This document shows positions 15,555 through 22,954 of a stretch of 45,418 nt of DNA, one piece after another. Each line of letters begins with the position of its first letter. The first letter of the stretch is position 1. The notes below the pieces were generated by a model. The model had not been told where the DNA came from and made no database searches. It worked only from the letters and a program-made list of their open reading frames with translations. This DNA is from DASUFP01 sp036274495 (lineage in GTDB: Bacteria; Bacteroidota; Bacteroidia; AKYH767-A; OLB10): the NCBI GenBank assembly GCA_036274495.1, contig DASUFP010000064.1:1-45418 (forward strand), given 5' to 3'. Made by a program: the position numbers and the translations under genes.

Positions 15555-16856
15555 TTAACTGAATTTTTCTATTGCATTCCTGAGTAAAATTCCGAAATGA
15601 TAAATGTCCGTAAAGTTATTATAAAGTGGCACCGGAGCCACGCGTATTACATCCGGATGGCGCCAGTCGGAGATGACTCCGTTTGCGGTTAAATCATCGT
15701 GAATTTCTTTTCCGTGATTTCCGATTATCAGCGAAAGCTGGCAACCTCTGGCATGCTGAGGGGTAATAACAGTGATTGTATTTTTGCCTGCGCAGGATTT
15801 GTTTACCTCACCAATAATAAATTCGAGATAGCCGGTAAGCAATTTGCTTTTTGTGGTAAGACGATCCATTCCCGCTTTCTCAAAATGTTCCATTGATGCG
15901 CGCAGCGCAGCCATAGAAAGGACCGGAGCATTGCTCAGCTGCCAGCCATCGGCTCCAGTGGTCGGGATAAACTCATCGGGCATGCTAAAACGGGTTGAAG
16001 GGTCGTTGCCCCACCAACCTGCAAAGCGCGGCAGTGATGGATTGCTGGCATGCCGCTCATGCACAAAAGCACCGGCAACAGCTCCGGGTCCGGCATTCAG
16101 GTATTTATACGAACACCATGCTGCAAAATCCACATCCCATTCGTGAAGTTTCAATTCAATATTTCCTGTGGCATGCGCCAGGTCAAATCCTGCCAGTGCG
16201 CCAGCCGCATGTGCCGCGGCGGTGATAGCACGCATGTCGAAAACCTGTCCGGTATAATAGTTCACGCCGCCAATCATTACCAGTGCAAGTTCATCGCGAT
16301 GCTGATCGATGGTTTCGAGTATATCTTCGGTGCGGTGCCACGACTCACCCTCTCTGGGTTTTAATTCGATAAGCGCTTTTGATGGGTCAAACATTTGTGA
16401 ACCTCCGCGGGATGCATGAAACGCAGCCTGTGAAGCAAGAGCATACCGGTCGGAGGGGAAGGGCCCGTTTTCGAAAATGATTTTGTATCGTTTGCTGTCG
16501 GGACGGTAAAACGAGACCATCAATAGGTGAAGATTGGTAGTCAGCGAATTCATTACAACTACCTCCTTCGCTTTTGCACCTACAAGTCCGGCAGTTGCAT
16601 CTCTCAGAAATTCGTGGTAGGGAAACCAGGGGTGTCGTGCGTGAATGTGTCCTTCTACACCAAACTTTTTCCAGTCCTCCAGCTCTTCCAATAAAAAGTC
16701 TCTTGTGTTTTTAGGCTCAAGGCCGAGAGAATTTCCGCAGAAATAGGCGGCTTCTTTCTCGTTTATTTGGGGGATATAAAAGTTGTCTCTGAATGAAACA
16801 AGCGGATCATTTTTATCCATTCCGGCTGCAAAAGCAGCGCTGTTCTCATAATTCAT
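15555..16856 (-). CDS. kynU: Kynureninase
   Basis: This 433-residue PLP enzyme cleaves kynurenine or 3-hydroxykynurenine to anthranilate or 3-hydroxyanthranilate plus alanine. The PLP Schiff-base lysine is K251 in WCSYKYLNAGPG, with D225 and H228 in GFDLAHATGN contacting the cofactor, and the N-terminal YFCGNSLGL and HARHPWFPYHE segments are typical. Directly followed by kmo, it supports flux through 3-hydroxykynurenine. Tryptophan dioxygenase, formamidase and 3-hydroxyanthranilate dioxygenase are not in the window, so whether the end product is NAD or complete degradation is open. Confidence 0.96.
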   Translation of the reverse strand: MNYENSAAFAAGMDKNDPLVSFRDNFYIPQINEKEAAYFCGNSLGLEPKNTRDFLLEELEDWKKFGVEGHIHARHPWFPYHEFLRDATAGLVGAKAKEVVVMNSLTTNLHLLMVSFYRPDSKRYKIIFENGPFPSDRYALASQAAFHASRGGSQMFDPSKALIELKPREGESWHRTEDILETIDQHRDELALVMIGGVNYYTGQVFDMRAITAAAHAAGALAGFDLAHATGNIELKLHEWDVDFAAWCSYKYLNAGPGAVAGAFVHERHASNPSLPRFAGWWGNDPSTRFSMPDEFIPTTGADGWQLSNAPVLSMAALRASMEHFEKAGMDRLTTKSKLLTGYLEFIIGEVNKSCAGKNTITVITPQHARGCQLSLIIGNHGKEIHDDLTANGVISDWRHPDVIRVAPVPLYNNFTDIYHFGILLRNAIEKFS

Positions 16857-16913
16857 AATGTATCAATAAACCGCAAAGAAAAGCAAACTATACGACCGAA
16901 GCAATGAGGATAA

Positions 16914-17750
16914 TCATGCCGAAGCTAATAACACCAACAGTGCCTGAAGTGCCATGGCGCTGTCAACCACCAGTTTATAGCTGTCACGGTAACGGGATGG
17001 GTTTTTAATAAACATAATACATCCGGCGAAAGCTGCCGAAAGCAGCAAGGCCAATGTTGTAAGTGCAGGGATGTAGCTATCGGCAAGCGTAAATATGGAA
17101 AAAACAAGCAGGGCGCCGGCAGCAAGTACCAGAGCAGATTTTTTACCAAAAATAGCAGGCACCGTTTTCACATTACCCTGCTTATCGTCACTGGTATCAG
17201 GGATATCGTAAAGTGTAGCAAGACAATAAATGAACAGGAATCTTCTGATTACAATAAAAAGCAGCGGCTGTGTGGACATAGCTCCAAATGTTGCTTCGGC
17301 AGGAACCATTACCGTTGCTATTGTCCACACAAGAGAAAGCATAATGTTCTTAAGTAAAAAAATACTGCGCCAGCTTCCTATTTTACTCTGCTGAACGCTT
17401 ACGGGAATCATATACATAAAGGAACAGGCCGCAGCGGCGGTGAGCCACAAGGCCTGACTGAATTCAAGAAAAGTAGCTAATGGGAATAAGGATGCAGCAC
17501 ATATAACAGCGGTAATCAGATGATGTTTCGGCCCGGTTACAAGCGAAGGATTACCGGAGCCAAAATGAAAATGAATTCTCAGTTTCGAGACACTGTATGC
17601 CAGTAATGCACCGATAAAAACGGCAGCCAGAGCAGGCCGGTCAATAGCATAGTTGCCAACCTTACATGTTTCAACATACATAAGTGCGGCACATCCTGCA
17701 ATAAAAAGCGGGGAAAATTGTTCAGAAGCCGATGACTTATTACTGTTCAT
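16914..17750 (-). CDS. UbiA-like prenyltransferase-fold membrane protein
   Basis: The 278-residue protein has about eight hydrophobic segments and looks like a UbiA superfamily member. The second aspartate-rich motif is recognisable: DIPDTSDDKQGNVKTVP with D182, D185 and D189, which in true enzymes binds Mg-diphosphate. The first motif (NDxxDxxxD), expected near residue 50-60, is replaced by AYSVSKLRIHF with no aspartate. It may therefore be catalytically altered or use a different substrate. It lies 12 nt after the secreted protein gene and 57 nt before kynU on the same strand, suggesting one transcript. Whether it has any link with kynurenine metabolism is unknown. An integral membrane protein of unknown role is the safe call. 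Confidence 0.6.
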   Translation of the reverse strand: MNSNKSSASEQFSPLFIAGCAALMYVETCKVGNYAIDRPALAAVFIGALLAYSVSKLRIHFHFGSGNPSLVTGPKHHLITAVICAASLFPLATFLEFSQALWLTAAAACSFMYMIPVSVQQSKIGSWRSIFLLKNIMLSLVWTIATVMVPAEATFGAMSTQPLLFIVIRRFLFIYCLATLYDIPDTSDDKQGNVKTVPAIFGKKSALVLAAGALLVFSIFTLADSYIPALTTLALLLSAAFAGCIMFIKNPSRYRDSYKLVVDSAMALQALLVLLASA

Positions 17751-17762
17751 CTTATCATTGGA

Positions 17763-18359
17763 TTATTGAATGACGGCGAGAATACTTAAGCCGACACCTA
17801 AGCCTATTACGCCGCCCAGCAGGGCACTTTTGGTTTTTTTGTTTCGGGCTTTTCGCTCATATCCTGCAATAAAATCCTCCGACCGCACTTCTTTTTCCAG
17901 TTGGCTTTTTGGCATATGAGGAGTAAACAGGCTTATTGTAGTAGCATAAACGGCAGGAACAATGGGTGCATAAAAAACCAGAATACTTCCGGCCGCACCG
18001 CTTGCAATACCACCAATCAGATTCATTGGTTTTTTGTAGATGCTATCGGCAAGCTGTTCACCTTTCACATATTCCCTGGCCTCTTCAACAGAAGGGTCAC
18101 CGTATGTGGTATCGGGTTCGTAAATGATCTGCTCGGTACCATCGTCAAACTGCAAAGAGAAAATATCAAATTTTTCCATTTTTCTTATTCCGTCTTTATG
18201 TGGACCCTCGGGACGGTAAATGAGAAAATCGCCTTTCACTTCAGCAGTCATAAAACGCTTTGTTTTGCCGTTGAGATATAGCATAGTGCCCTGGGAGTAA
18301 ACTTCAGAAACAAAAAGTGAGATAAGCAGGCTGATCAGAAAAAATCGGGTTAGTTTCAT
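17763..18359 (-). CDS. Hypothetical exported protein with C-terminal membrane segments
   Basis: The 198-residue protein starts with a signal peptide (MKLTRFFLISLLISLFVSEVYS). A beta-rich region follows, including YLNGKTKRFMTAEVKGDFLIY and FDDGTEQIIYEPDTTYGDP, resembling domains in Bacteroidota exported proteins that read like a small folded module. Two glycine-rich hydrophobic stretches follow, GGIASGAAGSILVFYAPIVP near 115-135 and LLGGVIGLGVGLSILAVI at the C-terminus. No function was recognised. It is the first gene of the presumptive cluster with the UbiA-like protein, kynU and kmo, and a TAATTTTG box lies upstream, back to back with gcvP. Confidence 0.7.
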   Translation of the reverse strand: MKLTRFFLISLLISLFVSEVYSQGTMLYLNGKTKRFMTAEVKGDFLIYRPEGPHKDGIRKMEKFDIFSLQFDDGTEQIIYEPDTTYGDPSVEEAREYVKGEQLADSIYKKPMNLIGGIASGAAGSILVFYAPIVPAVYATTISLFTPHMPKSQLEKEVRSEDFIAGYERKARNKKTKSALLGGVIGLGVGLSILAVIQ

Positions 18360-18378
18360 CGCGGGAGGGTTGGAACCT

Positions 18379-18386
18379 CAAAATTA
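18379..18386 (-). promoter_or_regulatory. -7 element for the 18359-to-14203 gene cluster
   Basis: On the minus strand TAATTTTG matches TAnnTTTG and lies 19 nt upstream of the ATG at 18359. No clear -33 element was seen. It would drive the exported protein, UbiA-like, kynU and kmo genes. Confidence 0.45.
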
Positions 18387-18491
18387 CTAAATCAAAACCC
18401 GATCACCGAGGGATATATCTGAATATTATTAATCTATCAAGTATTTAATAATCAAACCAATACACATATTTTCGATATCCTTTTAATTCAT

Positions 18492-18499
18492 TAATTTTG
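18492..18499 (+). promoter_or_regulatory. -7 element of gcvP
   Basis: TAATTTTG matches TAnnTTTG and predicts a start near 18506, a leader of about 26 nt before ATG 18532. A T-rich stretch about 19 nt upstream could serve as the -33 region. No glycine riboswitch fits in a leader this short. Confidence 0.55.
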
Positions 18500-18531
18500 T
18501 GACCCTTTTAGAAATCTCCTTCTAATTTCCC

Positions 18532-21420
18532 ATGGCATACTACAGTTTCGATGAAAGGCACAATGGTCCCGACAAGGATCAGGTTGCAGCAATGTTACAT
18601 TATATCGGCGCCGACGGTCTCGAAAAACTTATTAGCGAAACCATACCGGCTTCTATCCGCATCAAGGGCAACCTTCCGCTTAAAGATGCGATGACCGAGC
18701 AGGAATACCTGCGAATGTTAAGAGAAGTTTCGTTCAGGAATTCGATTTTCAGGACCTATATCGGACTTGGATATTACAACACGGTTGTTCCGGGTGTGAT
18801 ACAAAGGAACATCCTTGAAAACCCGGGCTGGTACACAGCCTACACGCCTTACCAGGCAGAAATTTCACAAGGCAGAATGGAAGCACTGCTGAACTTCCAG
18901 ACAATGATTACCGATTTGACGGGAATGGAAATTGCCAATGCTTCACTGCTTGATGAGTCAACAGCTGCTGCCGAAGCAATGCACATGTTCTACAGCTTGC
19001 GCAGCAGGTCTCAGGTAGCTGCCGGTGTAAATAAATTTTTCATAGCCGCAGATTGTTTTCCACAAACCATAGATCTGCTTAAAACAAGATCGGCTCCGAT
19101 AGGAATTGAACTTGTAACGGGGGATGTAAATTCATTTTCACCTGACACTACCTTCTTTGGAATGTTGTTGCAGTACCCGGGAAAAGATGGGGAGATCAGA
19201 GATTACAGTAAGCTCGTCACTGCGGCTCACAAACACGAAATTAAAGTAGCAGTGGCGGCAGACTTATTAAGTTTGGCAATGTTAAAACCTCCCGGGGAGT
19301 GGGGCGCTGATTGTGTGGTTGGCAGTTCGCAGCGTTTTGGAGTGCCTATGGGATACGGTGGTCCGCATGCCGCATTTTTTGCAACCCATGAAGAATTTAA
19401 GCGGGAAATTCCGGGAAGAATTATTGGTGTGAGTGTCGATGCTAACGGTAATCGTGCGTTACGAATGGCATTGCAAACTCGTGAACAACATATCAAGCGC
19501 GACAAGGCCACTTCGAATATTTGCACTGCGCAGGTATTGCTGGCCGTAATGGCAAGTATGTATGCCGTATACCACGGACCTAAAGGAGTAAAAGCCATAG
19601 CACGTCAGATTCATCGCAGGGCACTGGTTGTTGCCCATGGTGTGCGGCAATTCGGATATCATGTTGAATCGCCCGATTTTTTTGACACCGTTAAAATCCG
19701 TATTGGTAATAATATTGATGAAATAAGGAAGTTAGCGCTCGCCGAAAAAATGAACTTCAGGTATACTGAAGACGGCTGTGTTGTTTTAAGTATGAATGAA
19801 ACTACAACACATCAGGATGCGTTGGATATAGTTTCAGTTTTTGCAAAGGCTGCCGGGAAGGAGTTTAACACGGAAGGTATCGACAGCGACATGAATTCCG
19901 CTTTGCTGAATGATGAACACCTCATGTCAAGACAATCACCAATTCTTGTTCATCCGGTATTCAGCACGCATCATTCCGAATCGGAAATGTTGCGTTATCT
20001 TAAAAGACTCGAAAATAAAGATCTCTCGCTCACGCATTCAATGATTCCGCTGGGTTCATGTACTATGAAACTGAATGCAACAAGCGAAATGGTTCCGCTG
20101 AGCTGGGCTGCATTCAGCAACATACATCCTTTTGTTCCTGTTGAGCAGGCACAGGGCTATCTCCAGGTAATAAAGGAACTGGAGCACGATCTTTGTCTCA
20201 TTACCGGTTTTCACGCAGTCAGCCTTCAGCCAAACAGCGGAGCACAGGGTGAATATGCCGGATTGATGGTGATACGTAATTATTTTCTCAGCAAAGGCGA
20301 AGGACACCGCAATGTTGCGCTGATTCCCTCTTCGGCACATGGTACCAATCCCGCAAGTGCAGTTATGGCAGGAATGAAAGTGGTGGTTGTTAAGTGCGAT
20401 CATAAAGGAAATGTTGATATCCACGATTTAAAAGCGCAAGCCGAAAAGCATAAAAATGATTTGGCTGTTTTGATGGTAACTTATCCCAGCACGCATGGTG
20501 TATATGAGGAATCTATCCGCGATATTACTTCTATCATACATGAACACGGCGGACAAGTTTATATGGATGGTGCCAACATGAATGCCCAGGTAGGACTTAC
20601 CAGTCCCGGTATGATTGGCGCCGATGTTTGTCACCTGAACCTGCATAAGACCTTTGCTATTCCTCACGGCGGAGGTGGTCCCGGTATGGGACCTATTGGT
20701 GTTGCAAAGCACCTGGCCCCATTTTTACCCGGTCACCCGGTTATTCAAAACGGAGGTACTGCCGGTGCCGTATCGGCAGCTCCATGGGGAAGCGCAAGTA
20801 TTCTATTAATCTCTTATGGTTACATCCGTATGATGGGCCGTACCGGTTTGAGACGTGCAACGGAACTTGCAATATTGAACGCTAATTATATTATGAAACG
20901 TCTCGAAACCTATTACCCTGTTCTTTACAAAGGAACTCATGGAAGAGTGGCGCACGAAATGATATTTGACTGTCGGTCATTTAAGCAGTCGGCAGGAATT
21001 GAAGTTACTGATATTGCAAAGCGGTTGATGGATTACGGTTTTCATGCTCCTACGGTTTCGTTTCCGGTTGCTGGTACGCTGATGGTAGAGCCAACCGAGA
21101 GTGAGCCAATGGAGGAACTTGATCGTTTTTGTGAAGCAATGATTGCTATCAGAAAAGAAATAAGTGCAATTGAAAACGGTGAGATGCCTCGTGAAAATAA
21201 TGTGCTGGTAAATGCGCCGCACACCGTTACCGAGCTAACCGCTGACGAATGGAATCACCCTTACTCCCGCAAACAAGCAGCCTACCCGGTTGCCTATCTG
21301 AACGAAAATAAATTCTGGCCATCTGTCAAACGGGTTGATAATGCCTTTGGTGACCGAAACCTGATGTGCACTTGTCCCGATATTAATTCATATTCGGAAG
21401 AGCTGGTAGCAGCTAAATAA
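18532..21420 (+). CDS. gcvP: Glycine dehydrogenase (decarboxylating), P-protein
   Basis: The 962-residue single-chain P-protein decarboxylates glycine and passes the aminomethyl group to lipoyl-H protein in the glycine cleavage system. The PLP lysine is K706 in HLNLHKTFAIPHGGGG, and GGPGMGPIGVAKHLAPFLPGH follows. The N-terminal half is the non-catalytic homologous domain with ETIPASIR and the MYSL-type segment, so this is the fused alpha2 form rather than the split gcvPA/gcvPB form. It is monocistronic: gcvT and gcvH are not adjacent, and a strong terminator follows 22 nt after the stop. Length is usual for the family. Confidence 0.98.
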   Translation: MAYYSFDERHNGPDKDQVAAMLHYIGADGLEKLISETIPASIRIKGNLPLKDAMTEQEYLRMLREVSFRNSIFRTYIGLGYYNTVVPGVIQRNILENPGWYTAYTPYQAEISQGRMEALLNFQTMITDLTGMEIANASLLDESTAAAEAMHMFYSLRSRSQVAAGVNKFFIAADCFPQTIDLLKTRSAPIGIELVTGDVNSFSPDTTFFGMLLQYPGKDGEIRDYSKLVTAAHKHEIKVAVAADLLSLAMLKPPGEWGADCVVGSSQRFGVPMGYGGPHAAFFATHEEFKREIPGRIIGVSVDANGNRALRMALQTREQHIKRDKATSNICTAQVLLAVMASMYAVYHGPKGVKAIARQIHRRALVVAHGVRQFGYHVESPDFFDTVKIRIGNNIDEIRKLALAEKMNFRYTEDGCVVLSMNETTTHQDALDIVSVFAKAAGKEFNTEGIDSDMNSALLNDEHLMSRQSPILVHPVFSTHHSESEMLRYLKRLENKDLSLTHSMIPLGSCTMKLNATSEMVPLSWAAFSNIHPFVPVEQAQGYLQVIKELEHDLCLITGFHAVSLQPNSGAQGEYAGLMVIRNYFLSKGEGHRNVALIPSSAHGTNPASAVMAGMKVVVVKCDHKGNVDIHDLKAQAEKHKNDLAVLMVTYPSTHGVYEESIRDITSIIHEHGGQVYMDGANMNAQVGLTSPGMIGADVCHLNLHKTFAIPHGGGGPGMGPIGVAKHLAPFLPGHPVIQNGGTAGAVSAAPWGSASILLISYGYIRMMGRTGLRRATELAILNANYIMKRLETYYPVLYKGTHGRVAHEMIFDCRSFKQSAGIEVTDIAKRLMDYGFHAPTVSFPVAGTLMVEPTESEPMEELDRFCEAMIAIRKEISAIENGEMPRENNVLVNAPHTVTELTADEWNHPYSRKQAAYPVAYLNENKFWPSVKRVDNAFGDRNLMCTCPDINSYSEELVAAK

Positions 21421-21442
21421 AATTTTATAGTATTATAAAAAA

Positions 21443-21467
21443 GGGCAGCAACAGCTGCCCTTTTTTT
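21443..21467. terminator. Bidirectional intrinsic terminator after gcvP
   Basis: GGGCAGC (21443-21449) pairs with GCTGCCC (21454-21460) around an AACA loop, with A6 before and T7 after (21461-21467). It can terminate gcvP on the plus strand and the sorting-domain remnant on the minus strand. Confidence 0.9.
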
Positions 21468-21483
21468 ATTGGGATCGAAGGAA

Positions 21484-21696
21484 TTATTCGACAGCGATAC
21501 GGATGGTCTCCATTCGGCCGGACTGATCATGAATTTTGATGAGATACATGCCTTTTCTCAAATCGCTGAGGTCAAGTGCATGATAGGTAATTCCGGGAGT
21601 CGTATCGAGTTGTTCTGAACGGACAATTCTTCCGGAAAGTTTCATATTAACAACACTGTTACTGGCTTCTGCATATAAACCTTGAAGAAATACCAC
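21484..21696 (-). pseudogene. Remnant of a T9SS C-terminal sorting domain
   Basis: The 70-codon open frame encodes the C-terminal two thirds of a type A T9SS sorting domain: EASNSVVNMKLSGRIVRSEQ, then LDLSDLRKGMYLIKIHDQSG and METIRIAVE. The frame opens directly after a TAG and its first potential start is GTG, with no ATG, signal peptide or passenger. The domain's opening YPNP strand is missing; a short SPNY segment in another frame just upstream may be its frameshifted trace. The segment before SGRIV also looks shortened by a few residues. It is best read as the decayed end of a secreted protein gene whose body was lost. It ends next to the bidirectional terminator, as an original 3' end would. 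Confidence 0.75.
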
Positions 21697-21776
21697 CTAT
21701 CCTGATAATTGGGAGAACTGAAAAGCAGCAAGCAGAACCACACATTGAATCACGGCTCGAGTTACAAAAACGACCC

Positions 21777-22268
21777 TCAGAGACCCGCCCCGGAGACGGA
21801 TTTCCGGTTCCATTGTAATAAAAACTCCGACACTTTTTTGGAATCATAACCTTCGCCTTTTTCGAGGTAGGCACTGTTTTGCGTGTGCAGGCGGGTGCCT
21901 TCACCATCAAGAATAACAAACACCGGGAAACCGAACCGTTGCGGATACCCAAGGCGCTGCATGGTTTCGGGATTGGGGTTTTCTTTGCTGTAATTAATGT
22001 GTCCTACAATATAGTCGGCTTTTAATATGGAGTCTACAGTTACATCATTCTCACAAAATTTATTAAACATCAGACACCATCTGCACCAGTTTCCCCCGAT
22101 TTGCAGCAACACTTGTTTGTGCTGATTTTTGGCAACAATGGTAAGTGAGTCAATTTGATGCATGGCATTTATTGAGGGATCATACAATGCATGGCCTTTA
22201 TCCTGAGCGCTGCATGAGACAGCAAACAGCTCACCGGTAATTAATAGTACTACTAACAGTTTGTACAT
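21777..22268 (-). CDS. Exported thioredoxin-fold protein
   Basis: The 163-residue protein has a hydrophobic signal, MYKLLVVLLITGELFAVSCS, with a possible lipid-attachment cysteine C19 in AVSC (an imperfect lipobox). The thioredoxin-like core follows: LLQIGGNWCRWCLMFNKF with the redox pair C62/C65, and a cis-proline in FGFPVFVILDGEG near 115. The CRWC active site and the fused N-terminal amphipathic region fit envelope DsbD-gamma or thioredoxin_7-like proteins that keep periplasmic partners reduced, or help protein folding. The partner is not visible. It ends 80 nt before the sorting-domain remnant and may have belonged to the same transcript. Confidence 0.8.
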   Translation of the reverse strand: MYKLLVVLLITGELFAVSCSAQDKGHALYDPSINAMHQIDSLTIVAKNQHKQVLLQIGGNWCRWCLMFNKFCENDVTVDSILKADYIVGHINYSKENPNPETMQRLGYPQRFGFPVFVILDGEGTRLHTQNSAYLEKGEGYDSKKVSEFLLQWNRKSVSGAGL

Positions 22269-22305
22269 ATATGAATATTATTTGGTAAAGCAGATAAAAA
22301 ATCAA

Positions 22306-22860
22306 TTATTTTATTCTTACCGATTGTTTTTTCAATTGTTTATAAACCGGACATTTGGGGTCGTGGGCTCCGGGCAGATAACCGGTACTCATCAGAAATT
22401 CATTCACTATTTCACCTCCGGTAAAACGGAATGTTTTCTTAAACAGTTTTACCCACTCCTCTTTTTTCATCGGATGATGGTGATCGATCCATTTTTTGAA
22501 ACTGCCAAATTCGTTCTGAAGTTTTAACACACTTTTAGCGTTTTCAATTGCTGCGGTTATTTTTAAACGGTTACGTATAATGCCTGCATCATTCATCAGC
22601 CTGTTGAAGTCGCGTTCGCCGTAACGGGCTACTTTTCTGATGTCAAAGTTATGATAGGCTCTGCGGAAGTTATCCTGCTTCTTCAGGATGGTGGTCCAGC
22701 TGAGGCCTGCCTGATTGATCTCCAGTATCAGTCTGCAAAATAACTCATTGTCATCCTTCAGGGGAAAACCATACTGATAATCGTGGTATTGCCGGTGGAC
22801 GTTCTCTTCCTCTGCAGGCAAAGAGCGGATAAAAGCACAGTATGAATTAACAGCTGCCAA
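22306..22860 (-). CDS. tag: DNA-3-methyladenine glycosylase I
   Basis: Tag excises 3-methyladenine from alkylated DNA. The product carries the YHDYQYGFPLKDDNELF and LEINQAGLSWTTILKK segments, and the structural zinc ligands are Cys in NSYC, His in YHDYQYG and the C-terminal His and Cys in GAHDPKCP. The open frame reaches TTG 22881, but a TACCTTTG promoter box covers 22879-22886, so transcription should start near 22872 and that codon cannot be the start. The next in-frame candidate, TTG at 22860 (MAAVNSYCAFIRSL, 184 residues), matches the family N-terminus within a few residues and was chosen. No ATG is available. Confidence 0.9.
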   Translation of the reverse strand: MAAVNSYCAFIRSLPAEEENVHRQYHDYQYGFPLKDDNELFCRLILEINQAGLSWTTILKKQDNFRRAYHNFDIRKVARYGERDFNRLMNDAGIIRNRLKITAAIENAKSVLKLQNEFGSFKKWIDHHHPMKKEEWVKLFKKTFRFTGGEIVNEFLMSTGYLPGAHDPKCPVYKQLKKQSVRIK

Positions 22861-22878
22861 AAGAATAGTTCTGAAATT

Positions 22879-22906
22879 CAAAGGTAATCAATACCTGATA
22901 TATCAA
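22879..22906 (-). promoter_or_regulatory. Promoter of tag
   Basis: On the minus strand CTTG (TTG at 22906-22904), a 17-nt spacer and TACCTTTG (22886-22879) match the Bacteroidota consensus. It predicts a start near 22872 and a leader of about 12 nt before TTG 22860, which decides the tag start. Confidence 0.65.
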
Positions 22907-22954
22907 GAATAACAGTATTCTGAGTTTTAAATAATCCTCAGGCAACCGATATCC

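Noticed and set aside
18360..18531. Glycine riboswitch upstream of gcvP
   Set aside because: The -7 element predicts a leader of only about 26 nt and no tandem aptamer structure is visible.
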